A program made the translations under genes and the position numbers. Below are positions 46,329-54,957 of a stretch of DNA of 64,000 bases, piece after piece. Origin of the DNA: Mycolicibacter hiberniae (GTDB taxonomy: Bacteria; Actinomycetota; Actinomycetes; Mycobacteriales; Mycobacteriaceae); contig NZ_AP022609.1 of NCBI RefSeq assembly GCF_010729485.1, forward strand, positions 2,666,001 through 2,730,000, given 5' to 3'. Within the stretch, counting starts at the first letter, position 1, and the number at the start of each line of letters is the position of its first letter. A model generated the notes under the pieces. The model did not search any database and had not been told where the DNA came from. It saw only the letters and a list, made by a program, of their open reading frames with translations.

Positions 46329-47126
46329 CTAGGTCAACCGCTCGGTGAGGAATGCCACCACGCGCTTGCGTGCCTCGTAGGCGGGGTGGCCGTCGACCTC
46401 GCGGACCTGATCGGTGAGCACCGAGTGCGCCATCCGGGAAAGCCCGTCGGGGTTGCCCGGCGAGGAGTCGATGTCGATCACCTCGAAGGCGTCCCCGAGT
46501 CGCGCCTTGAGCGTCGCGAAGCGGTCGCGCGGCGCCATCTTGTCCTCGCTGAACCGCAGGCCCAGCGCGCACAGCCCGTCGTTGGCGGCCCGGTCGGCGA
46601 CCCGGTCCAACTCCGCCGCACTGAGTCCGGGGTCGCGGCGCTGCCGCGGTGTCAGCGGAATCGGCGCCGAGGGCTGGCTGAGCACCGGAGCCAGCACGGC
46701 GTCGTCGACGGCGGCGGCCAGCGCGAAGCCGCCGGTCAGGCACTGCCCGATCACTCCCACACCGTTACCCGGGGTCTTGGCGTTGAGGTCTCGGGCCAGC
46801 GCCCGCAGGAACTGGGTCACCGGCCGCTGCTTGTCGGTGGCGAATGCGGCGAATTCCCTTGCCACACAGGCTCGCGTGAGTGTGGCCAACGTATAGCCGG
46901 GGGTGATCGCCTTGCCCGGGCGACCGAACAGTGACGGGATGGCGACAGTGAACCCGTTGTCCACCAAGTAATTTCCCAGGGCCAGCACCCCCGGGTGCGC
47001 CCCCGGAATCTCGGGGATCAGCACCACCCCGGGACCCTCGCCCCTGCGGTACACGTCGTGGGTGAACTCGCCGCCGGTGAACGACTCGGCGACCCATCCG
47101 GTCAGGTCTGCTTGGGGTGCACTCAT
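46329..47126 (-). CDS. Dienelactone hydrolase family protein
   Basis: A 265-residue alpha/beta hydrolase. The oxyanion segment GVVLIPEIPGAHPGVLALGNYL and the nucleophile elbow VIGQCLTGGFAL with the Cys-type nucleophile GQCLTGG are as in dienelactone hydrolases; the C-terminal His is in GHPAYEARKRV. The substrate is unknown. Start: ATG (MSAPQADLTGWVAESF). It is divergent from cobC, with about 180 bp between; no riboswitch-like box is visible there. Confidence 0.85.
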   Translation of the reverse strand: MSAPQADLTGWVAESFTGGEFTHDVYRRGEGPGVVLIPEIPGAHPGVLALGNYLVDNGFTVAIPSLFGRPGKAITPGYTLATLTRACVAREFAAFATDKQRPVTQFLRALARDLNAKTPGNGVGVIGQCLTGGFALAAAVDDAVLAPVLSQPSAPIPLTPRQRRDPGLSAAELDRVADRAANDGLCALGLRFSEDKMAPRDRFATLKARLGDAFEVIDIDSSPGNPDGLSRMAHSVLTDQVREVDGHPAYEARKRVVAFLTERLT

Positions 47127-47310
47127 TGGCCCTGTGCCCTTTCTCGGCCGGCGTCCGCGGCCCGAGTGTTAGGGTATCGGCGCGAAGCGCCAGGCACGCG
47201 GTATGTGACTGGAGCCCAGGCCCGTTATGCCGCTCTGCGGCGCGTCCCGGTACGCGCGGTCGCCGACTGAATACCTGCTTCGCGTCGCCGGCCATACGAG
47301 CGGAGTATCC

Positions 47311-48354
47311 ATGCCACAGCGCGGCGATGGGGTGAGTGGGCTGAGCGAACCGGATCTGCACCATCACGGCGACAGCGAGGCCGGGCCCGGCCTGCTCGAC
47401 TTCGCGGTCAACGTCTACGCCGGGCAACGCCCGGACTGGCTCGAGCACGCCCTGCACGCCTCGCTCGACGCCGCCCGCTCCTACCCTCAGACGGCGCCGG
47501 CCCGCGCCGCGCTGGCCGCCCGCCACGGTCTGGACGCCGCGGAAGTGCTGCCCACCGCAGGTGCATCGGAAGCCTTCGACCTGGTCGCGCGAGCGCGCCC
47601 CTGGCGCCGTCCCGTGGTGGTGCATCCGCAGTACACCGGCCCCCACGCCGCGCTGGTCGCCGCCGGCCACACCGTCACCACAGTGCTGTGTCACGACACC
47701 GACGGTTTTGCGCTGCACCCCGACGCGATACCTGCGGACGCCGACCTCGTCGTCGTCGGCAACCCGACGAATCCCACCGGGATCGTGCACCCGGCGGCGA
47801 CGCTGTGCGCGCTGCTGCGACCAGGCCGGGTGGTGCTGGTCGACGAGGCGTTCCTCGATGCGGTCCCCGGCGAGCCGGAGACGCTCGCCGGCCAACGGCG
47901 ACCGGGTCTGCTGGTGAGTCGCAGCCTGACCAAGCACTGGTCGATTCCGGGGATACGCGCCGGATATCTGCTGGGCGACCCGGCGCTGCTGACCGAGGCC
48001 GCCCGACTGCAGATCCCCTGGTCGGTGTCCGCTCCGGCACTGGCCGCCATGCTGGCCTGCTCGGAGCAGCGGGCGTTGCGCGAAGGCGACCGCCGGGCCG
48101 GGCAGCTGGCGAGCTGGCGGGCGCACCTCGCCGACGGACTGACCTCCCGCGGGATCCGGCTCGTCGCGGGCGCGGCGCCCTTTGTGCTGGCCCAGGTCGG
48201 CCGGGGCCTACACCAGTCGTTGCGCGCGAACGGGATTGCGGTGCGCCGGGCCGACAGCTTTCCGGGGCTGGATGACACCTGGGTGCGCATCGCCGTCCGT
48301 CCCCCACCGATGTCCGATCAGCTGCTGAGCGCCCTCGACGGGATCCTGCGGTGA
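47311..48354 (+). CDS. cobC: Threonine-phosphate decarboxylase-like aminotransferase CobC
   Basis: A 347-residue PLP-dependent fold type I enzyme of the CobC/CobD-decarboxylase group, which makes aminopropanol phosphate for the corrinoid nucleotide loop. The opening HHHGD, the NPTNPTG PLP segment, VVLVDEAFLD, and SLTKHWSIPGIRAGYLLG (PLP-Lys at residue 208) are characteristic. GGAG precedes the ATG at 47311, within the first useful start. Its stop overlaps cobD (GTGA), placing both in a cobalamin-synthesis operon. A histidinol-phosphate aminotransferase is the alternative but the cob neighbour argues against it. Confidence 0.9.
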   Translation: MPQRGDGVSGLSEPDLHHHGDSEAGPGLLDFAVNVYAGQRPDWLEHALHASLDAARSYPQTAPARAALAARHGLDAAEVLPTAGASEAFDLVARARPWRRPVVVHPQYTGPHAALVAAGHTVTTVLCHDTDGFALHPDAIPADADLVVVGNPTNPTGIVHPAATLCALLRPGRVVLVDEAFLDAVPGEPETLAGQRRPGLLVSRSLTKHWSIPGIRAGYLLGDPALLTEAARLQIPWSVSAPALAAMLACSEQRALREGDRRAGQLASWRAHLADGLTSRGIRLVAGAAPFVLAQVGRGLHQSLRANGIAVRRADSFPGLDDTWVRIAVRPPPMSDQLLSALDGILR

Positions 48355-49289
48355 TCCCGGCCAGGGCGCTCGGGCTGGCGCTCGGCTTCGCCGCCGACCA
48401 GGCCTGGGGCGATCCGCGCAGGCTGCATCCGGTCGCCGGTTTCGGGACGTGCGCCCAGGCGCTGGAGCGGCGGACCTACCGTGACAGCCGGGCCGCCGGA
48501 CTGGGCCACGTGGCGCTGCTGGTCGGTGGCGCTGTCGGGCTGGGATATGCGGCGCAGCAATGGATCCGCATCCCCTGGGCCAGCACGGCAGCGACCGCGG
48601 CGGCCACCTGGGTGGTGCTCGGCGGGCGCTCCCTGGAGCGCGAGGCGGAAGCCGTGCTGGATCTGCTGGACGCCGGCGACGTCGAGTCGGCTCGGGTGCG
48701 GGTACGCAGCCTCGTGGGCCGGGACACGGCCGCGCTGGGTCCCGACGAGATTGCCCGCGCGGTCGTCGAGTCGGTGGCGGAGAACACCTCCGACGCGGTG
48801 GTGGCCTCGTTGTTCTGGGGCGCCGGAGGGGGCGTTGCGGGCCTGCTCGCGCACCGCGCCGCCAACACCCTGGATGCCATGGTCGGTCACCGCAACGCCC
48901 GTTACGCCCGATTCGGGTGGGCGGCGGCCCGGCTCGACGACGCGCTGGGATTTCCCGCCGCACGGCTCAGCGCTGCCCTGGCCGCTGCGCTCGGACCCGA
49001 TCCGCATGGCGCGCTGCGCGCCTGGCGCCGTGATGCGCGGCACCATCCCAGCCCCAATGCGGGGGTGGTCGAGGCGGCCTTCGCCGGTGCGCTGGGGCTG
49101 CGGTTCGGTGGGGTCAACAACTATTACGGCGATCGGTGTGAACACCGCCCGCCGATGGGCTACGGTCGGGCGCCGGCGCCCGGCGACATCGCGCCCACGG
49201 TGCGGTTGGCGCGGCGGGTGAACGCCGGCGCCCTGCTCACCGCGGTGGCGTGGTGTGTGGCGCGGGACAGGATGAGGAGGCAGGGATGA
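48351..49289 (+). CDS. cobD: Adenosylcobinamide-phosphate synthase CobD
   Basis: A 312-residue membrane protein (CobD/CbiB family) that attaches the aminopropanol (phosphate) arm to adenosylcobyric acid. The N-terminal GDPRRLHPVAGFG, the internal VVESVAENTSDAVVASLFW and the C-terminal NAGVVEAAFAGALGLRFGG match the family, with four to five hydrophobic segments. The GTG start overlaps cobC by 4 bp; the stop overlaps the next acetyltransferase gene (ATGA). Product and cobC product act in consecutive steps. Confidence 0.92.
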   Translation: MIPARALGLALGFAADQAWGDPRRLHPVAGFGTCAQALERRTYRDSRAAGLGHVALLVGGAVGLGYAAQQWIRIPWASTAATAAATWVVLGGRSLEREAEAVLDLLDAGDVESARVRVRSLVGRDTAALGPDEIARAVVESVAENTSDAVVASLFWGAGGGVAGLLAHRAANTLDAMVGHRNARYARFGWAAARLDDALGFPAARLSAALAAALGPDPHGALRAWRRDARHHPSPNAGVVEAAFAGALGLRFGGVNNYYGDRCEHRPPMGYGRAPAPGDIAPTVRLARRVNAGALLTAVAWCVARDRMRRQG

Positions 49290-49723
49290 CGTCCCCCGAC
49301 GGCATCGAGTTCTCGACCGACGGTGTGCGTGTCGACCGGGATTGGTTGTGGGCCGAGATGGTCGAGCACACCTACTGGGCGAAGTACCGCACCCGTGCGA
49401 TGTTCGACCGCCAACTCGACAGTGCGTGGCGCACGGTGGGCGCCTACCGGTCCGGCGACGGCGCGATGGTCGGGTTCTGCCGCGCCGTCTCCGACGGTGT
49501 CGCCTTCGCCTACCTGGCCGACGTCTACGTAGCGCGGGACCAGCGCGGCCTGCAGATCGGCAAGGGCCTGCTGCGCACCATGATCGACGAGGGCCCCGGC
49601 AGGGACTTCCGGTGGACGCTGCACACCGCCGATGCGCATGGCCTCTACGAGCAGTTCGGTTTCGGCGCGCCCGATGCGACCTACATGGAACGCCGCTATC
49701 GGCTGACCCACATCCGGGACTGA
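49286..49723 (+). CDS. GNAT-family N-acetyltransferase
   Basis: A 145-residue acetyltransferase. The acetyl-CoA motif is VARDQRGLQIGKGLLRTMI; YEQFGF near the C-terminus is the usual beta-strand end. Its ATG lies in the ATGA overlap with cobD and is preceded by GAGGAGGCAGGG, a strong ribosome site, so it is co-translated with the cobalamin genes although no role there is known. Confidence 0.85.
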   Translation: MTSPDGIEFSTDGVRVDRDWLWAEMVEHTYWAKYRTRAMFDRQLDSAWRTVGAYRSGDGAMVGFCRAVSDGVAFAYLADVYVARDQRGLQIGKGLLRTMIDEGPGRDFRWTLHTADAHGLYEQFGFGAPDATYMERRYRLTHIRD

Positions 49724-49763
49724 GACGCCTGCGATCGGCGAACCACGGGTGTGACGGGCCCGC

Positions 49764-50189
49764 TCACGCCTCGGTTCTGGTCAGCTCGATCACCGGGATG
49801 ATCCGCTCGGTGCGTTCGCGATAGGTCGCGAAGCCGGGGTAGCGCTCGGCCTGGATCGCGTAGAGCCGGTCGTGTTCTGCTCCGGTGATCTCGGTGGCGA
49901 CGACGGGAAAGGTCTCGGTGCCCAGCTCGACCGTCGCCAAGCGGTTCGCCCGCAGGTTGTGATACCAGCTCGGGTGGTGGTCTTTGCCCTCGTTGGAGGC
50001 GAACACGATGATCCGGTCGCCCTCGGGCAGGTACATCATCGGGCTGGTGCGCGGCTGTCCCGACTTGGCCCCGGTGGCGGTGAGCAGCAGGACCGGGGCC
50101 CCTTCGAACGGTCCGCCCAGCTTTCCGCCGCTGCTGCGGAATTCGGCGATGTTACGTGCGTTGAACTCCAGGATGCGTTCGGCGTCCAC
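49764..50189 (-). CDS. Deazaflavin (F420)-dependent nitroreductase family protein
   Basis: A 141-residue split-barrel protein of the Ddn/FDOR-A type, binding coenzyme F420. The pattern LLLTATGAKSGQPRTSPMMYLPEGDRIIVFASN and WYHNLRANRLATVELG is that of Ddn. Members reduce quinones, nitroimidazoles or unsaturated lipids; substrate is unknown. GTG start. It is followed on the same strand (upstream side) by an ABM-domain gene 15 bp away. Confidence 0.88.
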   Translation of the reverse strand: MDAERILEFNARNIAEFRSSGGKLGGPFEGAPVLLLTATGAKSGQPRTSPMMYLPEGDRIIVFASNEGKDHHPSWYHNLRANRLATVELGTETFPVVATEITGAEHDRLYAIQAERYPGFATYRERTERIIPVIELTRTEA

Positions 50190-50204
50190 GGGCGGCCATC
50201 CCCT

Positions 50205-50495
50205 TCATTCGATACCCACGAAGTGCTCGATCACCGGCGGCGATTCGTAGAACCCGTGCAACAACGCGCGCCACCGCTCGAATTCCGGCGACTTCCGGAA
50301 GCCCTCGGTGTGCGCCTCGACGTTCTCCCATGTCACCAGCATCAGATACAGGTTCGGCGACTCCACCGACCGGGACATCGAAATGCCCAGGAATCCGGGC
50401 TGGCAGGAGATCAACGGCCGCGCCTGGGCGAATGCCGCCTCGAATTCGGCTTCGCTGCCCGGCCGGATGGGCAATACCGCGTGTTCCACAATCAC
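50205..50495 (-). CDS. Antibiotic-biosynthesis monooxygenase (ABM) domain protein
   Basis: A 96-residue dimeric ferredoxin-like domain of the ABM group: VIVEHAVLPIRPGSEAEFEAAF opening, NLYLMLVTWENVEAHTEGFRKS core. Related proteins are monooxygenases or haem-degrading enzymes, but small single-domain members are often of unknown function. The GTG giving MIVEHAVLP is chosen because the fold begins right there; upstream codons are Pro/Gly/Arg-rich. Co-oriented with the Ddn-type gene. Confidence 0.8.
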   Translation of the reverse strand: MIVEHAVLPIRPGSEAEFEAAFAQARPLISCQPGFLGISMSRSVESPNLYLMLVTWENVEAHTEGFRKSPEFERWRALLHGFYESPPVIEHFVGIE

Positions 50496-50617
50496 GGCTG
50501 CCAGTCTGCCTGATGGCCGGTGGCCGGGATTACCACCCAAAGACCCTTTTCCAGCGCCCGGCGACGCCGGTAGGTTACCTGCTACTAGCAGACACAGACA
50601 CTTCTGGAGGTGGCGGT

Positions 50618-51064
50618 ATGAGCGCTCTCGCGGCGGCAGTGGTCTTCGGCTGGCTGGGCATGGTGCTGGCGATCTCTTTCCTGGAGGCGCCGCTGAAATT
50701 CCGGGCGCCGGGCATCACCGTCCCCCTCGGGCTGGGAATCGGCCGGTTGGTGTTCCGGGCGCTCAACGCGGTGGAGATCGTGCTGGCGACCGTGGTGGTG
50801 GCTGCGGTCGCCACCGATGCGCCCGGGACGGCGGCGTTGGCGGGGGTCGGCCTCGCGGTGGCGGTGCTGACCGTGCAGACGCTGGTGGTCCGGCCGCGGC
50901 TGCGCCGACGCTCGGACGCGGTGCTGGCGGCACAGAACGCCCCGGCCGGCGGCATGCTCGAGCGTTCGTCGGCGCACTATGCCTACGCCGGCCTGGAGGT
51001 GGTCAAAGTCGGCGCACTGTTGACCGCGGGTGCCGCGCTGCAACTCGCCACCATCGCCGCTTAG
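50618..51064 (+). CDS. Small membrane protein of unknown function
   Basis: A 148-residue protein with four hydrophobic segments (about residues 5-25, 35-62, 70-90 and 122-145). FLEAPLKFRAPGITVPLGLGIGRLVFRALN between the first two is the most distinctive part. No family can be named. CTGGAGG before the ATG is a strong ribosome site. It converges with cobQ, 24 bp away. Confidence 0.75.
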   Translation: MSALAAAVVFGWLGMVLAISFLEAPLKFRAPGITVPLGLGIGRLVFRALNAVEIVLATVVVAAVATDAPGTAALAGVGLAVAVLTVQTLVVRPRLRRRSDAVLAAQNAPAGGMLERSSAHYAYAGLEVVKVGALLTAGAALQLATIAA

Positions 51065-51088
51065 CGCCGGGCCCGGCGTCACGCGGCC

Positions 51089-52549
51089 TCACGGCGCGCC
51101 CGGCGCCAGAAAGGGCACGCCCCGATCCGGCCCGCCGCGCGCCAGATCCAGCAGCACATCGACGTCCACATGCTCCTCGAGCAGGTCGGCGAGCAGGTCG
51201 AGTCGGCGTTCCCGGGCCACCGGGAAGGACACCCCGGAGGGTGCCAGCCCGAGACTGTCGGCCAGAAACGCCGCACGCATGGCGTCGACCTCCAGGCACC
51301 CGTGCCGCATGGTGCCGAAAACGGCGCCGGCGCGCACACCGCCGGCAAACGCCTCGTCGGCCCCGGCGGTCGGGCCCGGGTCGATCCGGCCGTGATGAAT
51401 CTCGTATCCGCCCTCGGACAGCCGCAGCACCTTCTGGGCGGCGAAGCAGGTCTCGACGTCCAGCAGGCCCAGCCCGGCCACTTCGCCGGGTGGGCCCTCG
51501 ATCCCCTCGGGATCGCGAATCGTGCGGCCCAGCATCTGAAAGCCACCGCAGATCCCGAGCACCGGCCGGCCCGCGGCGGCGTGTGCGGCGATCGCGGCAT
51601 CGATCCCCCGGGAACGCAGCCAGGCCAGGTCGCTGATGGTCGCGCGGGTTCCGGGCAACACCACCAGATCGGCATCGGACACCCCCCGCGGGTCGGCCGC
51701 GAACACCACATCCAGGTCGGGTTCTAAGCCGAGTGCGTCCAGGTCGGTGAAATTGCTGATCCGCGGCAGCCGGATCACCACCACGCGCCGCGCCCCGGGA
51801 CGCACCGAGCGCCGGCCGTCCAGGTCGAGAGCGTCCTCGGAGTCCAGCCACAGCTCCGGGTGCCATGGCAGGGTGCCGAACACCCGCCGGCCGGTGAGGC
51901 GCTCCAGGTCCGCCAAGCCGGGTTCGAGCAGTTGCCGGCGCCCGCGGAACTTGTTGACGATGAATCCCGCGACCAATGCCTGATCCTCCGGCGAGAGCAG
52001 GGCGACGGTGCCGAAGAACGCCGCGAACACCCCGCCACGGTCTATGTCGCCGACGACCACCACCGGCAGGCCCGCGTGCCGCGCCAAGCCCATGTTCACG
52101 AAATCCCCAGCGCGCAGGTTGATCTCGGCCGGACTGCCCGCCCCCTCGGCGACGATCACGTCGTAACGCCCCGCGAGGTCGTCGTAGGCCCGGTGCGCCG
52201 CCGTCGCCAGCGCCGCCCGCCCGTGCAGCCAATTCGACGACGACAACGTTCCCCATGGCCGGCCCATCAGCACCACGTGGCTCTGCTGGTCACTGCCCGG
52301 TTTGAGCAGCACCGGGTTCATCGCCGGCTCCGGTTCGGCCCGCGCGGCACGGGCCTGAATCCATTGCGCTCGACCAATTTCGGCTGCCACCCCGGCCGCG
52401 TCGAGGCACACCATGGAGTTGTTGGACATGTTCTGCGCCTTGTACGGAGCCACCCGCATCCCGCGGCGGGCCAGGGCGCGGCAGATCCCGGTGGCAACCA
52501 CGGTCTTACCGGCGTCGCTGGTGGTTCCGGCGATCAGGATTGCCCCCAT
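51089..52549 (-). CDS. cobQ: Cobyric acid synthase
   Basis: A 486-residue ATP-dependent amidase that converts adenosylcobyrinic acid a,c-diamide to adenosylcobyric acid using glutamine. The N-terminal P-loop-like segment GTTSDAGKTVVATG is at residues 8-21, with YKAQNMSNNSMV and AEGAGSPAEINL. The glutaminase domain has GICGGFQMLG with its nucleophile Cys near residue 334 and a C-terminal His. Start: ATG giving MGAILIAGTTSD, with GAGGAC in front. It corresponds to cobQ1 (Rv0255c), where PPE2 lies directly upstream on the same strand; here an ABC transporter in the opposite direction separates them. Confidence 0.95.
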   Translation of the reverse strand: MGAILIAGTTSDAGKTVVATGICRALARRGMRVAPYKAQNMSNNSMVCLDAAGVAAEIGRAQWIQARAARAEPEPAMNPVLLKPGSDQQSHVVLMGRPWGTLSSSNWLHGRAALATAAHRAYDDLAGRYDVIVAEGAGSPAEINLRAGDFVNMGLARHAGLPVVVVGDIDRGGVFAAFFGTVALLSPEDQALVAGFIVNKFRGRRQLLEPGLADLERLTGRRVFGTLPWHPELWLDSEDALDLDGRRSVRPGARRVVVIRLPRISNFTDLDALGLEPDLDVVFAADPRGVSDADLVVLPGTRATISDLAWLRSRGIDAAIAAHAAAGRPVLGICGGFQMLGRTIRDPEGIEGPPGEVAGLGLLDVETCFAAQKVLRLSEGGYEIHHGRIDPGPTAGADEAFAGGVRAGAVFGTMRHGCLEVDAMRAAFLADSLGLAPSGVSFPVARERRLDLLADLLEEHVDVDVLLDLARGGPDRGVPFLAPGAP

Positions 52550-52680
52550 CAGCTGTCCTCCCGGTCGCCGTCGCCGTCGCGCTAAGCCTGCCGCAACGAC
52601 GCGCTCGGCACGGGGCCGGGGTGCGGGCCGGCCGCGTCCCGCCCATGCCGTGCGGTCTGGCGCCCGTTCGCCCCCGGACG

Positions 52681-52715
52681 GCATGCGAGAATGTCGCGGT
52701 AAGGCGATGACGAGG
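52681..52715 (+). promoter_or_regulatory. 35-bp promoter/leader element shared with the PPE riboswitch leader
   Basis: This segment matches 58507-58541 (minus strand) at 29 of 35 positions, including GGCGATGACGAGG. TGCGAGAAT (52684-52692) would be an extended -10. The transporter ATG follows 17 bp later, and GAGGAAA may serve as the ribosome site. The aptamer that follows in the PPE leader is absent here. Confidence 0.6.
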
Positions 52716-52732
52716 AAACTGATTTTGCGCTC

Positions 52733-53920
52733 ATGTCCCGTGCGCTGCGGGTAGTTCCTGCACTACTGGTGGCGCTGGCCGCCGTCTTGGCCGGCTGTGC
52801 CGAGCCCGCCTCCCGCCCGCCGCGATCCGGCCCGGGCTGCATCACCGACTTCGATCCGGCCGTCGACTACTTCCCGGACAAGTCGACGCTGGCCGAGGCC
52901 ACCAACGTGGCCATCGAGTACCACCGCAGCTACCAGATCCTGACCGTCACGCAGCCCTATCCCGGCGGCAAGCCGCAACGCTACGTCCTGGTGCGCTGCG
53001 GAGCGCCCGCCCCGGACCTGTCCGGTGCGCTGGCGCACGCGCCGCAGATCACCGTTCCGGTGCGCAGCCTGTATTCCGGCTCGACGACACATCTGGCGAT
53101 GATCGCCGAACTCGGCCAAACCGCCGTGGTCACCGGGGTGGCGAGCCCGGCCGCGGTGGCCGACCCGCAGCTGCGCGCTCGCATCGCGGCCGGCGAGGTC
53201 GCCGGCTATGCCCCCGGCGGGCAGATCAACACCGAAAGCGTGATCGGCGCCGCCCCGGACCTGGTGGTCACAGGGGGCATCGACGATCCCGGCTACGCCA
53301 CGCTGCGTGCGGCCGGTATCCCGGTGGTCGCCGACGCCGAATGGCTGGAACCCACCCCGCTGGGCCGGGCCGAGTGGATCAAGATGTTCGCCGCGCTGAC
53401 CGGGACCGAACGTCAGGCGGGACAGGTCTACGAGTCCATCCGTGACGGCTACCGTTCCTGGGCGGCGCGGGCGGCAGCCGTCGAACCCGTCGAGGTCCTG
53501 GTCGGCACCATGTACTCGGGCAGCTGGTCGATGCCGACCGGCGACAGCTATGCGGGGCGTCTGATCGCCGACGCGGGCGGGTCCTACCCGTGGTTGTCCG
53601 ACACCGGCGCCCAGAGCCGCCAACTGAACTTCGAGTCGGTCTACGCCCGGGCGGGGACCGCGCCGCTGTGGCTGGTCACCGACGACTGGCGGACCCTCGC
53701 GGACGCGGTGGCCCTCGACAGCAGATACGGCGAACTCAGCGCGTTGCGAACCGGTCAGGTGTGGTCGGCAACCAAGGCGGTGTCCCCCGGGGGCGGCAAC
53801 ACCTACTGGGAACGGGGCGCCGCCCGGCCGGATCTGCTGCTCGGTGACCTGATTGCGATCCTGCACCCCGGCCTCGCCGGGCATCACGACTTCGAGTTCT
53901 ACCGACGGGTGCAGCCGTGA
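52733..53920 (+). CDS. ABC transporter substrate-binding lipoprotein (cobalamin/siderophore type)
   Basis: A 395-residue cluster-A substrate-binding protein of the BtuF/FecB type. The signal ends in LAAVLAGC (lipidated Cys23). After an extension (GCITDFDPAVDYFPDKS, then VAIEYHRSYQILTV) come the usual lobes, with ITVPVRSLYSGSTTHLAMIAELG, a family metal/cofactor binding pattern, and PDLVVTGG. Two cysteines, one at CITDF and one at LVRCGAP, could form a disulfide. It delivers a chelate to the permease encoded next (GTGA overlap). The substrate may be corrinoid or ferric siderophore; the FhuF domain of the ATPase points to iron, the cob/riboswitch neighbourhood to B12. Confidence 0.88.
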   Translation: MSRALRVVPALLVALAAVLAGCAEPASRPPRSGPGCITDFDPAVDYFPDKSTLAEATNVAIEYHRSYQILTVTQPYPGGKPQRYVLVRCGAPAPDLSGALAHAPQITVPVRSLYSGSTTHLAMIAELGQTAVVTGVASPAAVADPQLRARIAAGEVAGYAPGGQINTESVIGAAPDLVVTGGIDDPGYATLRAAGIPVVADAEWLEPTPLGRAEWIKMFAALTGTERQAGQVYESIRDGYRSWAARAAAVEPVEVLVGTMYSGSWSMPTGDSYAGRLIADAGGSYPWLSDTGAQSRQLNFESVYARAGTAPLWLVTDDWRTLADAVALDSRYGELSALRTGQVWSATKAVSPGGGNTYWERGAARPDLLLGDLIAILHPGLAGHHDFEFYRRVQP

Positions 53921-54957
53921 GGCCGCGCGTCGCGGTGGTGCTGGCCGCTCTCGCCGCCGCAGTGGTACTGCTGGCCCTGCTGGGCCTGGCACTGGGCCCG
54001 GTGCGGGTGCCGCTGCCTGACACCGTCCGGGTGCTGGTGGGTGCGCAGCCCTCCGATCCGCGCTGGCAGGTGATCGTGGGCAACATGCGGTTGCCGCGGG
54101 TGCTCACGGCGCTGGCCGCCGGTTCCGCACTCGGGGTCGCCGGCCTGCAGCTGCAAACCCTGTTCCGCAACACCCTGGCCGATCCCTACATCCTCGGCGT
54201 GAGCTCGGGAGCCAGCCTGGGAGTCGCGCTGGTGGTGCTGGCCGCCGGCGCGGCCGGCGGTGGATTCACCACAGCCCTGGCCGGTGCCGGTCGTGCGGCG
54301 CAGGTGCTGGCCGCAGCGCTGGGGGCCGCGGCGATGCTCACCCTGGTACTGGTGCTGTCGCGGTGGACCAGCTCGGCGGCGACGCTGCTGCTGATCGGCG
54401 TGATGGTCGGCGCGGCCAGTACCGCGCTGGTGAGTCTGGCGCTGGTGTACTCCGATCCGCAGCGGGTGCAGCAGTACCTGCTGTGGGGCCTGGGCAGCTT
54501 CGCCGCAACAAGCTGGTCCGACCTGCGGCTGCTGCTGCCGCTGGTGGCCGTCGGGCTGGTGACCGCGGCACTGACGGTCCGGCCGCTCAATGCCCTGCTG
54601 CTCGGCGAGAGTTACGCGGCGACCATGGGCATCGATGTCCGGCGGGTCCGGGTGGTGACGGTGGCCTCGGCGTCGCTGCTGGCGGGGGTGACCACCGCAT
54701 TCTGCGGGCCGGTCGCGTTCCTCGGGCTGGTGGTGCCGCACGTCGCCCGGATCGTGATGGGCACCTCCGACCACCGGGTGGTGGTGCCGGCGGTGACCCT
54801 GCTGGGCGCTGCGGCCGCGCTGGCCTGCGGCATCGTCAGTCAGGTGCCGGGCAGCGACGTGGTGATCCCGATCAACGCGGTCACCGCGCTGATCGGAGCA
54901 CCGTTGGTGATCGCGGTGCTGTTGCGGGCCCGCCGCGGAGCGGGGTTGCCGGCATGA
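53917..54957 (+). CDS. ABC transporter permease, FecCD/BtuC family
   Basis: A 346-residue permease with about ten helices. MRLPRVLTALAAGSALGVAGLQLQTLFRNTLADPYILGVSSGA is the family signature region (quoted here in part: RLPRVL, LAAGSALG, NTLADPYILGVSSG). GINAVTALIGAP-like INAVTALIGAPLVI ends the protein, and the cytoplasmic loop for the ATPase is in the last third. GTG start overlaps the binding-protein stop (GTGA) and the stop overlaps the ATPase ATG (ATGA), so the three genes form a coupled operon. Confidence 0.92.
   Translation: MRPRVAVVLAALAAAVVLLALLGLALGPVRVPLPDTVRVLVGAQPSDPRWQVIVGNMRLPRVLTALAAGSALGVAGLQLQTLFRNTLADPYILGVSSGASLGVALVVLAAGAAGGGFTTALAGAGRAAQVLAAALGAAAMLTLVLVLSRWTSSAATLLLIGVMVGAASTALVSLALVYSDPQRVQQYLLWGLGSFAATSWSDLRLLLPLVAVGLVTAALTVRPLNALLLGESYAATMGIDVRRVRVVTVASASLLAGVTTAFCGPVAFLGLVVPHVARIVMGTSDHRVVVPAVTLLGAAAALACGIVSQVPGSDVVIPINAVTALIGAPLVIAVLLRARRGAGLPA

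Noticed and set aside
47127-47310. Cobalamin riboswitch before cobC
   Set aside because: No B12 box (GCCACTG) or aptamer core is visible in this divergent gap.
52550-52732. Second full cobalamin riboswitch before the ABC transporter
   Set aside because: Only the first 35 bp match the other leader; the aptamer core and B12 box are missing and the start codon is too near.
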